This document shows, piece by piece, positions 31,353 through 44,329 of a stretch of DNA of 64,000 bases. The DNA is from Adenophora triphylla var. japonica (Eukaryota; Streptophyta; Magnoliopsida; Asterales; Campanulaceae): NCBI GenBank assembly GCA_022495995.1, contig JAFEMH010001358.1:423016-487015 (forward strand), read 5' to 3'. How positions within the stretch are numbered: the stretch's first letter is position 1; each line of letters begins with the position of its first letter. The notes under the pieces are model-generated. The model was given only the letters and a program-made list of their open reading frames with translations, made no database searches and was not told where the DNA came from. Both the position numbers and the translations under genes were made by a program.

Positions 31353-32104
31353 TTCTTCCAATGATTTTTCAAAAGTTCTTCCCATTGTTGTTAACAAACA
31401 ACAATATATAAACTCCAAAAGCCTAGAAAATCAATATTGAATATTTTGATTTAATTTGAGATTAATAACAATTAACCCGAAATTAAACTCCATTAAACTG
31501 AAAATATTAACCATTTTCAGTTTTGATATTCATTTCCATGGCTGTTACATTTTGAAAATCAAACAGTCATTAATGCCCAGGATCTGCTCGGCCGAGTCAT
31601 GTACCTTGCTCGACCGAGCAAGGCATATGCCTCGGCCGAGCATGGCTTTCCAGAAACTTTTGACTTACTGCCATGCTATGCTCGGCCGAGTTAACACTCT
31701 GCTCGGCCGAGCACCTCAGTAAAATTCAAAACCACTTTTGATTTACTAAATCAACATTTATTATCAATAAGTGAGTCAAATTCTTTGAGCATTTATATTT
31801 ACTTAATCCAAAAACCATTTTGAACAAATAATTATTTTATTTCACAAACACACTAAACCACTTAAATAATTTAACAAAATTACCCTTTAAAAATTAATCC
31901 ATTAATTTCCTTCAAACACACTATTTTTCCAAATGTTATAAAAATCTATCTTTTAACACTAAAATAATAAGAAAAGTTCAGTTCCACCTTTCTCAAAGAA
32001 CAAATAGCACTAAATTGTAATCCCTACCCTCTTCGGACAAAATCCTTTCGTCAAGACCCCCCCCCCACACACCCCCCCCCCCCCCCCACACACACACACA
32101 CATA
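31353..32104. other. Sequence with CTCGGCCGAG palindromes and low-complexity C/CA tract
   Basis: Five CTCGGCCGAG-like palindromes lie at about 31583-31705 (for example TGCTCGGCCGAGCA), possibly U3 sequence of the right Copia LTR. The rest is AT-rich. At 32047-32103 runs of C and (CA)n occur. Confidence 0.6.
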
Positions 32105-32106
32105 TA

Positions 32107-32384
32107 CTCCCTCAGTCCTAATAGTAGCTTCCCATTTTGCCATTTTGAGTGTTCCATTAATAGCTTCCACTTTCCTTTTTTGGCAAAGGAATTTTTACTA
32201 TTCCCTCCACTCATTCTATCTCCTACATTATTTTAATACTCACAACACCATTATAATTTACTATTCCCTCCACCCATTCTCTCTCTTATTTTCAAATTAC
32301 ACTCACAATATTTTTACTTTTCCCTCATTTTCTTAATTTGCGTGCAACCCAAAAATTGGACAGCTACTATTGGGGCGGAGGGAG
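32107..32384. mobile_element. Stowaway MITE
   Basis: Ends CTCCCTCAGTCC and GGGGCGGAGGGAG are flanked by TA, 278 bp. The interior matches the family of the MITEs at 53235 and 53619 (TACTATTCCCTCCACTCATT-like text). From 32385 to 32940 no feature is seen. Confidence 0.88.
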
Positions 32385-32937
32385 TATATATTGGTTCGTG
32401 CCCAAAGTTTTGCAGCGAACCTGTGAAAAGTAGTTCCCGCCTCTTTGCTAGAGAATAGCTTTTACGTATTATTCTTTTATAAAAAATGAAATGATCAAGA
32501 AAACTCGGTTGAACAAGATAATCATGGATCATCACTAGATCTAACAATAATTTAGTTATTTAGGTGTTAGGATAGCAGCCTGATAGTCGAGAAGTAATCA
32601 TAGAGTTAGGTGGTTGAACATGATTACCATCTTAACAAATTCTTTGTCCTCCTTCAGTAGCAGAGAGGGAGAGGGAGAAGGAGAGCTTTCAACATCATTT
32701 CTGCCTTATTTTCTAATCTAATAATCCTAGTCTCAGTCTACATGTCTCACTCGGTCCCAAAATGGTACCTTGCCGTCACTGTTTGTTTGGCCCTTGTCCT
32801 CTGCACTTCACCCAAGCTGTTTTAAACTGCCCACTCATGTTTCATTCAACATTCAAACAACTTGAACCACTTGATGCGTAAAAATCATTTTTTTAGGGGT
32901 TAATTGCTTATCAGTTTTTGAAGTATAATTAAATTCT

Positions 32938-33366
<429 letters not shown>

Positions 33367-33509
33367 CCTTTTTATTTATTTTTTAGTAGGTTACATTGGT
33401 TATTAAAGCCAATATATAACCTTCATTTTTTTGGTCCACACCAATTGTTAGGATGTTATTTTTTAAGGGTTACTTTTGACATGGTAAGATAAGCCTTATC
33501 AATGCAACA

Positions 33510-33728
33510 CTCCCTCCTATCCAAGACAAGTGCGACATTTTCCCTTTTAGAATGATCAAAAATAAGTATTCACTTTCCTTTTTTGAAATGCTAGACTCAT
33601 TTGTGTCCACAAGTTTACTAGGTGTTCGTATGGAAAACACTTGTCCAATATATTTTATTTTTATTTTTATAGGGTCAAATTGGTTTTCTTTAAACTAAAT
33701 GTGACACATATTTAGGATAAGAGGGAGT
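33510..33728. mobile_element. Stowaway-like MITE, degenerate
   Basis: Left CTCCCTCCTATCCAAGACAA and right TTTAGGATAAGAGGGAG are inverted; the target duplication is unclear. The neighbouring sequence, 33367-33509 and 33729-34061, holds nothing recognisable. Confidence 0.6.
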
Positions 33729-34061
33729 ATAACTGACAACATACACTGAAAAATGTTGCTTGCAATCGGGTATTCTATTGATATGATTAATCATTAGATC
33801 TACATCGCGAGTATAGATACAATTATATACGGCATATACTTGGAGAAAAAAAAAAGAATCAGGATCAGTAACTCTTTAGATTAAATCCCATTCAAGAATT
33901 CGTGTTGCCTATTCTTCTGATTCACATCTCCATCTTCATATTACCTCTGTCCGTAGAGCCTGAAAAAGCACAAATATAATTATTATTAAGTGTACAAAAA
34001 CGAGTAGATAGCCATTGTGATTGACTAGTAAATAGATGTGGCGATTTCTTGATAATGTATA

Positions 34062-34337
34062 CTCCCTTCGTCCCATTAATAACTTCACTTTTTGCCAAAA
34101 CGAGTGTCTCGTTTAAAGCTTCACCTTTCCTAAAATGACAAAGAATCTTTACTATTCCACTCACTCATTCTCTCATATTTTACTATTACACTCACAACAT
34201 TTTTCAAATTTACTATTTCCTCCACTCATTCTCTCTGCTATTTTACTATTACACTCACAACATTTTCTCCACTCGCCAATTTCCTTAATTTACGTGCCGA
34301 AGCCAAAATGATGAACTTATTATTGGGAAGGAGGGAA
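34062..34337. mobile_element. Stowaway MITE downstream of the bHLH gene
   Basis: Ends CTCCCTTCGTCCCATTAATA and TTATTGGGAAGGAGGGA are flanked by TA, 276 bp. The interior matches the MITE at 13044 (AAAGCTTCACCTTT, CAAAGAATCTTTACTATT). It ends about 290 bp beyond the bHLH stop codon. Confidence 0.85.
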
Positions 34338-34630
34338 TATGCTTTAGATAATGGTGTGGCTTGGTGTTTGATGTCTATTCAGACCCAAATTGTCTTTTAA
34401 GTTGGCTTTCCTTTTCTGAAGTATAAATTATGGGTTTGTAAAAGTCCTTTGGTTTTGATCATTTTTGGTGGAAGACACAGAAAAAGAAAGATACCTACTA
34501 TGCAACTTTATTGGTATATATGGAAGGCAGTGTGACCCCTCAGTTATTCCTTTGTGGGGCTCTCTAATGTCACCATCTTTGTGTTAAATTTATTCACTTT
34601 GCATAATTTTCTATTTTCCTCTTTATGAAA

Positions 34631-36488
34631 CTATTGAAAAATATCTTTGAATATGGTTCTTTCTGTACCTGTAAATTGCTGGGCTTGAAATGCTACCGAG
34701 TATCTTGCTTGTTGAAACTCCATTCCGTAAAGTCCCTGTAGTTCTGGATCCCATGTTGTTGGGGGTTGGATTTGCTGTAATAAAATTTATTATCTTTTGT
34801 AAGAACATGAACAGATTAAAATATGTACATTAATACAATCGAAAAATCGTATTTTGGATAGAGAATATACATTAAAGCAGGAGGAATCGATAAATGTTTG
34901 ATCAACTGGAGCACTCAGAGTTCTTCTAAGTTCCATGTCAGTAGGATTTATCCCCATTTCCATCCCGGAACACGAAATCACTTGCTGCTGTAATTGACTT
35001 AATTGAAAACTGGCAGATTGAGCCATTTCTGATAAAACTCCAACTGCAGGAAAATTGCTTGCAGAGCCTGGAAACATCTGTTGAATTTACAAAATATTAG
35101 TACAGTATTTGAATATTAGATTTTATGATTATACTTGGCTATTTATTTTTGTTTATTATTCTTTTACCTCTTTTGTGAAGAGATTTTCGATGTTGAAGTC
35201 GAGCCTTGGGTTCACTGCAGCTAGCTTCATTGATAGGAACTGTCGCAAAGATACGAGAAAATCCAGTCAGGTAAATGAATTTATATGAAAATTTAATGAT
35301 ATTGCTTTTAATACGATTTTTGTGTCTTTTTACCTCTACTTGTCTTTGAAGTGATTGAACATAATTGATAATTTCATCCAACATTCCTGCTTTCCCTGTG
35401 ATCTTGTTACACCCTGGTACTAAATTTTGCAAATACTTCATCCGCTCGCTAATTTTCTCTCTCCTTACCTGTACTATTCGCAAAATTTGTTAAGAATCAT
35501 ATACTGTACTACGTAAAAAATATTCGAATTTGGTAATACCACCAGAAGTAAAAAACTATAGTTTGATTCTTCATACCCTTTCAGCTAAACTGTGACTGTC
35601 AGTTGCTTGGCCTCGGCGTGCTCTTACATGAATGTAATCAAGCTTTTGAACCTCGGAGATCTTTGATTTCTCCGAGGTTTCTCCGCTGTTATTATTGTTA
35701 TTGTCATTAGTCTTATTTTTGTTGTCACTGCTATTTGTGTGTGTGATCTTTGAATCTCCTTCTTCATCACCACATCCTTTGATCCTCTTTTCTTTGGTCT
35801 CCTCTTCTTTTGTAACCACCTGAATTATTGTGATGTTGTTTAGTTGGGGTAGTAAATAACAAATGATGCACATAGTACAAGAAAAGAAGCATATAGTACA
35901 AGTGAAGAATCATCAAATGGTTAGAACAAAAAGATTCACCTTTAGGTTCTGAGTCTTATCAGCTTTCCTCTTCTTGAAACTCTCTCTTCCCACTCCTGAA
36001 CTCAGATTCCCCTGTAAAGTTGGCTGAGGATGACTCCCTTTGGTAGTGTCAGCTATTGCCGTCACCTCTGCTGCCATTGCTGCCGGTGGACAGCTGGAAG
36101 TTCTTGAAATACCATAATTCATGTCAATTCCAAAGCCATTGTAATTATTCAACAGACCATCTCCCCCAAAATCCGGCCACCCTGCATTCTCCATACCGGG
36201 GTCCGGCTTCACCGCCACCGGCCGGCTCATAAACTCGAGCATACTCTGATCACTGCCACCCAATAACCCCTGAAACTGCTGTGGAATTGAGAACATACTG
36301 ATCTCATTGCCATTGAAAAAGCTCTCTTCTTGCTGTTCTTCAATTGGCTGCTGTTGTTGTTGTTGTTGCCATTTGAATCTTGCTTGCTGTCTTTCCAACA
36401 CACTCATGTCCATGCTACCGGCACCGGTGATGTTGTTGCCGGGGATATTCAGACAGGGTAACATCTCCGGCAAAGCTCTGTTCATCAT
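34631..36488 (-). CDS. bHLH transcription factor (CIB/bHLH49/bHLH74-like)
   Basis: Six exons on the minus strand (36488-35940, 35819-35577, 35468-35334, 35239-35168, 35077-34871, 34774-34631) join in phase 0 with GT-AG borders. They give 449 residues with no stop or frameshift. The N-terminal half is Gln/Pro/Gly-rich, with a poly-Gln run near residue 45. KKRKADK near residue 175 is a likely nuclear signal. Then comes [20 protein letters not shown] and the basic region [20 protein letters not shown], the helix-loop-helix with [20 protein letters not shown], and the conserved [20 protein letters not shown] extension of this subfamily. The C-terminal exon has a short conserved-looking TWDPELQ block. 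These factors bind E-box/G-box DNA as dimers and act in growth and light-dependent flowering. Which member this is cannot be settled here. Confidence 0.93.
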
Positions 36489-37048
36489 TTAAGGTTCTTT
36501 AAAAGAATGTGTGCAAGTGAGAGAGAGAGGGATAACAAAAAGGGGAGTTCTTGTACTGAATAAGGATTAGGTAAAAGGTTTTGTAAGCTTTTCTTGCCTA
36601 ACTCAAAACCAACAACATGCCACTTCTATGTGTAGCTTTTGAAGTTGAAATGCATATGCAAGTGTACAGTTCGATTGAATAATTCTTCTTCTCTTTTGTT
36701 GCTGATCAAATATTGGTGAAAATTTCTAGAGAGAGTAAGAGAGGAGAGAGAGTGGTGTAATAAGGGTAATGGAGGGTGGAAGAGTGGGGTATATATGAAG
36801 GAAGAAAAGTCGCCGGGAAGTCTGACAACATCTGCCGGAATCTGACAGAATTAGCCGGAATAAATAGGAGAGAGCCTTGGAATGGGGTTAATAAGGAGAG
36901 GCTATGGGCAGTGGGTCCATGACTGACATGAGTGCCGCGTGGGTTTGTCTGAAAAGGTGGGCTTGGCAGAGAGATTTTGGGTTGGGCCCAAGTAGGATGG
37001 CGGGAAGGCCTCGTGGACTTAGGCCCTTATCATAAGATTTTTTACTAC
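36489..37048 (-). promoter_or_regulatory. 5' leader and proximal upstream region of the bHLH gene
   Basis: On the gene strand this region has CT-rich stretches (36516-36530 and 36726-36755 as GA on the plus strand), common in plant 5' leaders. A TATA-like TATATA lies at about 36790-36796, roughly 300 bp before the start codon. No specific operator could be assigned. Confidence 0.45.
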
Positions 37049-37333
37049 TCCTTCCGTCCCATTTAATACTTCATCCTTTTGATTTGAGCGCAAATTAAAA
37101 AAAAGGTGAGTGGAGAAAGTGTTATGAGTATAAAAATAAAATAGGAGAGATAATGAGTGGATGAAATAGTAAATTTGAAAAGTATTGTGAATACAAAAGT
37201 GAAATAAAAGAGAGAATTATTAGATGAAATACTAAATTTTTTTTATCATTTTATAAAAGATGAAATTTTTAAAGAACATCCATTTTAACAAAAAGGTAAA
37301 GCTTCGAATTTCGAATGGAATGGAAGGAGGGAG
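37049..37333. mobile_element. Stowaway MITE upstream of the bHLH gene
   Basis: Left CTCCTTCCGTCCCATTTAAT and right GAATGGAAGGAGGGAG form inverted ends; TA follows on the right. About 285 bp. From 37334 to 37614 only a G run (37380-37389) and ordinary sequence are seen. Confidence 0.75.
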
Positions 37334-37614
37334 TATTTCTCTTTTCTTCAATACGTCCTCGACTCACGTGGGCTATGGGAGGGGGGGGGTTGAAATACAC
37401 GTGGCGGACGCATATTCGTTTAGGCCTGACATTGCTGGGGAAGTAATGATGTGGTAGTGAGGCCTTGTGAGTTGTGATTGGTGTTCGGTACCTGAACTGA
37501 AAGTTTGAGATAAAAATCGCAGCGAAGATGCCCAATTGGGCGACTCAGATCAGCCGTTTAATTGATAAAATAGTTAATAAAATTAGAATAATGAGTGAAT
37601 ATCCAAAATCTATA

Positions 37615-37902
37615 CTCCCTCCGTTCCGTTCGAAAAGTCATAAATTTTCTTTTTGAGTGTTCCATTTAAAAAGACACTTTTCCAAAAAGGAAAGTTTTTA
37701 TTACTAATTCACCCACTCATTCTCTTTCCTACTTTACTTTTATACTCACAACATTCTCTCTCCTAACTATTCCTCCCACTCATTCTCTTTCCTATTTAAT
37801 TTTTCATACTCACAACATTTAAACTTTTTCTCTTTCCTACATCATTTTTCTTAATTTGCGTGCGAGGTTGATTTTGTGCCTCTTCGGGCGGGTCGGAGGG
37901 AG
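37615..37902. mobile_element. Stowaway MITE
   Basis: Left CTCCCTCCGTTCCGTTCG and right GGGCGGGTCGGAGGGAG are inverted ends, with TA on the left. 288 bp. It abuts a degenerate Helitron on the right. Confidence 0.85.
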
Positions 37903-38080
37903 TGTTATAAATGGATCTTCCCTTTTGAACAGTTTTATGAACAGTTTCAAGGGGGAAATTCTCATTTTGTCCTCACTTTTTTTGTCTCTTTCTCATTTCG
38001 CCTTAATTTTTTTTTTTAAATTTTAAAAAAAAAATTAAAAAAAAACAAAAAACGTGACCTTGAACATGGGCTTAGGCCAG
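37903..38080 (+). mobile_element. Degenerate short Helitron
   Basis: TTATAAATGG, GAACAGTTTTATGAACAGTT and AAATTCTCATTTTGTCC match the 5' part of the Helitrons at 7717 and 14696. The end ACGTGACCTTGAACATGGGC followed by TTAGGCCAG is a decayed hairpin and CTAG. Its first bases seem lost next to the MITE. Confidence 0.55.
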
Positions 38081-39468
38081 TATAAAATAAACATAAGAGA
38101 TACTCCAAAAACTTTGCACGAAATTTTGGGACTCAATTTTTTTTTTTTTAAGGTAAGGAATTGTAAATATGAAAGTGAAGTATGAGAGAAAAAGTGGAAT
38201 AGAAAATAGTAGTGAATAATTGATATAAGTATGATAGTGGACTGCATTGAGTAATAATTATTATAAATTTGTCATTTTGAACAATCCACTATTTTATAAA
38301 ATAATAAAAAAAGAAATTAATGCAAATTTTTCTGTAACAGATAGATGGAAGGGATGCGATGTACTGTACTTTAATATTAATACTTGGAAGTCGTTTTTTC
38401 CTTTAATTAGTGCTAACTTATTATACATTTCAAAAGATAGCATTCTTTGGAGACCTAATCTAGTAGCCATTTATGCACGGAGGGGTAAAGAATAAGTACT
38501 CGATAGCATGCCATATTTGTGATTTTCCTTTAAATAACATTTTGACCTATTGAAGTTGACTGAGCTAAACCTAGGCTATTTCGTATAAAGCCAATAACTT
38601 AACAATCAAATTAAGATGTTAATTATTCATTCGCCGCCGCAATTTGACACTTTAAAAGCATACCTTATATGATGATAACAACATTAGTAGTCGGAAACAA
38701 GCAGACATAAAAGTTTCAATCAAGAACTAACATGTTTACAGATTAATTAATTTATCTTAATCTTAACACGTGGTCCTAATATTTGTAATTTGTTTGACGA
38801 ATGAACCCCATTTTTTTTATGCTTCTTATATTAGTGGGAATCTAGCTAGATCACAAGTTTATTTTATATTATATTTATATGGTTCTTATATTATATTAGT
38901 GACATAATTCTTTATGGTACTACCAGTCCATGATAATTGTAATTTATACGGCTATCTATTTAAAGATTGGGAATTTGACGAAGTTTCTTTTTTGGGACAA
39001 ATCAATTCTTCTCAATTTTTTCATTAAATCGAAATGATTCAGAAGTTTGTTTTCAGTAGTATAAAATAATGCATGCAATATTATTATATTTATTAATATG
39101 TAAATATAATACTGCATATATAATACGGTGGAATTTTTTCGAACATTACGATACTATTCCCTATCATTCTCCCATTTAAAGATTGTGATTTGGGAATTGC
39201 GAAGGCATATTTCAAGAGTGGCATTAATAAGGATTTTTTTTTTCCTTTGTTGTTAATAATAAAATTTTACAATTTTTTGGTCACTCTCCCATTTAAAGAT
39301 TGTGATTTGGGAATTGCATATTTCAAGAGTGGTGTTAATTAGGAAAAAAAATTCCTTTGTTGTTTCATAATAATTGTTACATGGGTTTTTTTTTTTTTTT
39401 TTTTTTTTGATCTATCTCAAAATATCGTGCTTGCAGCATGTTTAAATAAGAAAATAGTCTCAATTCAA
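38081..39468. other. AT-rich intergenic sequence with a local duplication
   Basis: A unit of about 80 bp beginning TCCCATTTAAAGATTGTGAT occurs at about 39169 and again near 39286, separated by roughly 40 bp. A T run of about 25 lies near 39385-39408. No gene is seen. Confidence 0.6.
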
Positions 39469-40301
39469 TCTATTACATATTACTAAAATAAACACCAGCT
39501 GACATCATCGTTGGACACATGGCATAACCACATTAGAATATTTCCCTCCAAAATGCTATGATGACATCATCAATTTTGATATTTAATTAATTTAATTACT
39601 CCATTTATTTTTCATTAGTGTAGTTGTTTTAGTCATCCAAAGTTACATTTATATCCGGTTGCCTTGAAAACAATTAATGATGATGGGAAAGACAATAATT
39701 AATTATCACCACCCCTTTGAAAATTAAACGATTTTTATGATGGAAAACAAAATGATATCTAATGCTAACGTTTATTATATTTTATTTCTTTTACTTTTTA
39801 TTTATTCATTTTCTAAAAAACAAACACTAATAACACCCATCTATTAAAATTTATTGGTCAGTCTCCTTCTTTCTACATGCACATTTCTTTCTACAACACA
39901 TGTATAGTACCACCACAATTGAAACCTTTGTTTCCTTAAAATAATTTAATTTTTCTATAAATTAATTTTGAATGAATTTACTGATTTTTTATTTTTTGAA
40001 AAAAAAAAGAAGTTTATTTTTTGACATGCCATTAGAAATTAATATTAAATTTTAATGTTAAGAAATTTATAAGAAATTTTGACATAAATTATTTTTAGTA
40101 GCTCCTTTTTAAAGCTTAAAATGAAGATTAAGTAAACTGATTAAAATTTTTATATTAATTTATATAAAAATGTTTTTCTTTATAAAATTGGTCATTCTTT
40201 TAAGTAAAAGAAGGGCCTTTAGTGTTTAATTAACATTAATTTTTTTCCTAATAACCTTTTCTTTTGAAAAATATGTATAATTTTAATAAAATATTGGGTA
40301 C

Positions 40302-41058
40302 TGAACGGAATAAACCGAGCTACGAGCTTGGGCTTGCCCGAACCTGGGCCCAACTATATTGGGCCATGGATATTATATATTCATCAAGTATTAGGGCCGA
40401 GCATTATCTTCCTCGTATGCCGAGGAACATTTACCTTGACATTATGTCGCTATTCTTGGGCCTACTGTCTCAATTACCGAGGATAGAAAAGTCCTTTGCT
40501 CGGCATGTCACCAATTACCGAGGAAACAAAAGTATTCTCCCCGGCATAATTTCATGTCGGTCATTCATCAAGTGACGAGGAAGCAGGATCGTTCTCCTCG
40601 GCACATTTGCCAAAGGCCGAGGAAAAACATTTACCTTCCTCGGCGTTCCGGCTAGCAGTATACACAGTCCTTATCAAACAAGGATTCTACAATCATTATC
40701 CAATCAGGAATACTACTTATCAACATCAATTCAAGTCAAACAATGACTCAACAAGATATAATTCTATTAGAATTATATCTTATCTCTTTACAAGTTTATT
40801 CCAACATGGATTCTTTCAATCCATTCCTATAAATACAAGCCCCATGGCTCATTATTCTAAGACGTTACTTTTTACATTGGAGAAACTCTGTCAATTTGAT
40901 TTCTCTAATATCAAACCGTGAACTTACTCTCACGCCTTGGAGGGCCTTTAGCCGGATCCGCCCTGCTTAGTTTACGTGTTTTCTCTTATTTTCGGGCCTT
41001 GCATCGCCGAGCATTCGACGCTTGGATTTGGGCTGATTTGACGATTTTGGCATCATCA
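40302..41058 (+). repeat. 5' LTR of the Tat-type Gypsy element
   Basis: TGAACGGAATAAACC to GGCATCATCA. It contains many CCGAGGA / TCCTCGG motifs and a TATAAATACAAG promoter-like box at about 40830-40841. The plus-strand GGTAC directly before it is half of the target duplication. Confidence 0.95.
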
Positions 41059-41085
41059 ATTGGTTCCATTTGCTGGAAATCGATT
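41059..41085 (+). other. Primer binding site region, degenerate tRNA-Asp type
   Basis: TTGGTTCCATTTGCTGG follows the LTR end and parallels the better preserved tRNA-Asp-like sites at 10680 and 12053. Confidence 0.5.
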
Positions 41086-41418
41086 CAAACACCCATTGTT
41101 TGGCACGGAAGACGCTCGCACTGAAGCCAATTTTCTTGCCGGAATTGTTCTTTCTTGGAACGGAATTTCGGGATCGCGGGTTTGTTCTTGAAACCGCCTT
41201 TGACCGCATAATTTGACCAGGAAAATACCCAGATTCCGTTGAAGGCATTTTGGCGATAAAATTCCGCCTCAGTTTGGCTTGAATTCGTTTTGTTTCAAAG
41301 AATTACAATCGGCAGCTTGTTTGTGGTCAAAATTTGCCCTAATTTTGACCTCAAAATTGGTTCTATTGAAATTGTGATTTTTGAGATATTTTGCCGTTAA
41401 TAACTCCGTTGATTCATA

Positions 41419-43310
41419 ATGGACGGACAATTCACAAGTGTTACAAAGGATCCCACCCAAGTAAATGGGAAAATCTTTGAGCCGAGGAGCCGCCGCCTCC
41501 TCCTCCTCCTCTACCTCAAGCCGATGCCATTCCTCCCCTTGCCACGACTCTTCGTTCCGGGGGTCGTGCAAATGCCGAGGGAGAGGGCAATGACCTTCCT
41601 CGTCCTACTCGTACTCGTGGGAAGCAAGCAGGAAGGAAGAAAACAAAGAATGCCGACGCCGGTCAAGCAGGAGGATCTCAACCCGTTGACCGACGCTCTT
41701 TGTTACACAGACAAATGGAGACTTTGCAAAGGATGTATGAGACACAAGTTGCTCTGTTGCAAATGGACCCAGACCATTCCATGGCTCCCTTCATTGCACC
41801 ATCAATGGGTCCACCTTTGAGAAAGGAACAGTGGAGAGCATCGTGCTCCTCCCCGAAGACCGCTGAGCTACCACCGCTAACTCCTGTGGATTCTCCTCAT
41901 CCTCGGCATAACAAGAAGCATAAGGAGCCCGTGGTCGACCTGAGAAGCCAAATAACTCCTAGGGAAGAGGAAGTGAACTCCAAGGACCTAAGAACAAGAC
42001 TCGGCTTGAATAGACGCCTATCGCCCGCTCGCCTCATCATGACACCTAGGCGTCCCGCTTCTCCTCGAGCTCGTCGGCCGATTCTCCTCGTCCTCGTCAT
42101 TCGATTCTCATCGTACTCGTCGACCAGGACGCTCCTCGTCCTCGGCATCGGGAATTTGCTAGGCCGAGGACCCCAGAGCCCTACAGGATGATACTTGGCG
42201 CACAAGACACGGAACCAAGACGTGATAGGGCCCTCCAAACGTGATGGTCACCGTCATGAAGAAAAGCATAGTAGGGTGAACGATCGCCCCCAAAGAAAAG
42301 TCCGTTAGAAGCTCCCAGCGAAGCACTCGCTCAAGCAGGTGAGAAGGAAATAGAAACAAAGCAATGGGAGCTGCAAGCAAAGGCTGGATGATATGGAGAG
42401 GGGAAAGAAGTATAATGACGATGATTATGATTGGGCCACCCGTCCGTTTTCCTTGAGGATAACCGCGGCACACCTCCCATCCTAACCTCAAGCTCCCAAA
42501 TTTCGAGAAATATAACGGAACCACCGACGCCAAGGACCATGTGCAAAGTTTTGAACAAACCATGAATCTCCTCACCACCGCCGACGACTTGCTGCAAAGC
42601 TTTCGCGAGCACCTTTTCCGGAATGACTTGACCTGGTTCCGTGAGCTTAAGAAAGGTTGCATCGATTCTTTGGAGGGGCATGAGGAGAATGTTCTTAGAT
42701 CACTTTGCCACTACTGGGAAGAGGAAGATGAGATTAACCGACTTGGCCAACATTGAGCAAGGGAAGGGAGAGACCACCCTTAGCTACTACAACAGTTCCG
42801 AAAAATGGCAGATCAAGTCGAAGAAAGCCTTACTGATAGGAGGTCATAGTTTGCTTCAACTACGGATTAAAGTCTGGCCCCCTCATTTATGAACTCTCGG
42901 CCAGTGGAACCCACTCCAAGGCCGAATTGTACAAAGTGGCTTATGCCATTTCCATGGTCAAGATAAGACAAAGAAAAGGGGAGCCGACAAGACGGAACCC
43001 GAAGCAACTAACTCCCGACGGAATGACAATGGGAACGGCAAGAAAGGAAAAATAAAACCGAAGCACCGAGAAGCCGGAGTTCACCCCTTACAAAGCCCAT
43101 CTCCGAAATCATGCAGATGGTGAACCTTCCTCCACCTCGTCCGCCGATCGATAACCCGAAGTATCCCCGCAACAAGAACAAATACTGCGATTAGTTCCAC
43201 AACTGGCAGACGGGCACACCACCGATGGTTCTTTGGGCCGCCCTTAAGAAGATAATCCAACAATGGGTTGACGAGGGAAAATTAGACCGTTATGTCATGA
43301 AGAAAGATGG
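41419..43310 (+). pseudogene. Gag of the Tat-type Gypsy element (frameshifted)
   Basis: The start MDGQFTSVTKDPTQVNG is followed by Arg/Pro-rich text in shifting frames. The gag core appears near 42495-42760: KYNGTTDAKDHVQSFEQTMN, LLTTADDLL, then LTWFRELKKGCIDSLE. A knuckle-like block, KNKYCD then HNWQTGHTTDGSL, lies near 43175-43235 and leads straight into LKKIIQQWVDEGKLDRYVMK, the usual junction with the protease. Several frame breaks (about 41700, 42600, 42640, 42880 and an in-frame TAG near 43192) show that it is inactive. The first third is too shuffled to place domains. Confidence 0.8.
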
Positions 43311-44322
43311 CAAGCGAAAGCGGAAGCAAGAGGAGAGTGAAGACGATTCCAAGAGTGAGGATGAAGATCGAAGGCCTCCTAGGGCTAAACTACATGTGAT
43401 CCGCGAAGAGGTGACCTCTACCAGAAAGCTAAGGGATCAGATTCACGAGCTAAGCAAAGTATACCATGTCCCTGCTTGGATCCATAAAGCAGAAGAAGTC
43501 ATTAGTTTTTCTCCAAATGAGTTGGCGGGAAGTCGAGCAGCTCGTGAGCAGCCATTGGTCATCAAGGGTCGAATTGACAATGTGGAATCCGAAAGACTTC
43601 TTGTTGACACGGGGGCCTCCCGTGACATCTTGTACTATTCAGCCTTCCAACAAATGGGGTTGAAAGACACTGCGCTAGAGCCATATCATGGAAGGCTTGA
43701 AGGATTCACCAACCATAAGGTTGGAGCGAAGGGAACCGTGGAACTAGAAATCGAAGTCGGCGATCATCCCTTCCGAGCCAAAGCTACTGTCACTTTTATA
43801 GTCATGGATTTGACTAGTGACTATCATGCGATCATCGGCATTCCAAGTCAAGCCAAACTTGGGATGGTAGCTTCCCTTCCTCACCAACGAGTTAAATTTC
43901 CCACTCGTGCTGGCATTGGATGCGTGAGGGCAACCCCCAAAGATTTCTTGGAACATGTTGTCAAGAGCCGGAAGAAGTCAAAAAGCGTGGAGATAGATAC
44001 GCCCGAGGAGAACATCAAGATCACCAAATCTCAGAAGACCACGGAAACTAGCTCTAGAATGAACTATATCCGTGAAGTATGGGAAAGTGAGGAAGAGGAA
44101 CCTATGGTCCTAGAAATTGTGGATGACCAAGGCATAACTCTAACCACACTGGAAGAAGAGCCTATGGTCCTAGAAACTGCGGATGACCAAGGCATAGTTC
44201 CACCCATCTCCGAGGAAGACCCCATTCTCGTCAATGACCAGAACTCGGGGCCAACCATGACTCGGGGAAGAACGATCTTCCAGACATTGATAAACTTATG
44301 GAGGAAGAAGGCCTCAATGTAA
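43225..44322 (+). pseudogene. Aspartic protease region of the Gypsy element
   Basis: An open frame of 365 codons runs from the end of gag through the retroviral-type aspartic protease. ERLLVDTGASRDILYYSAFQ holds the catalytic DTGA, the flap side follows, and AIIGIPSQAKLGMVASLPHQ closes the domain. After it, an acidic linker contains two near-repeats (EEPMVLEIVDDQGITLTTLE and a variant). The frame ends at 44322, and the region before RT continues in another frame (EEEGLNVNDNEGRRIREIII). The protease itself looks intact. Confidence 0.88.
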
Positions 44323-44329
44323 ACGACAA

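Noticed and set aside
26772..31939. GTTAT on both sides of the first Copia element as a target duplication
   Set aside because: The right copy is not next to a recognisable LTR end, and the match is short enough to be chance.
42159..42662. Minus-strand frames opposite gag of the Gypsy element
   Set aside because: They are shadows of the frameshifted gag; no domain or splice pattern supports them.
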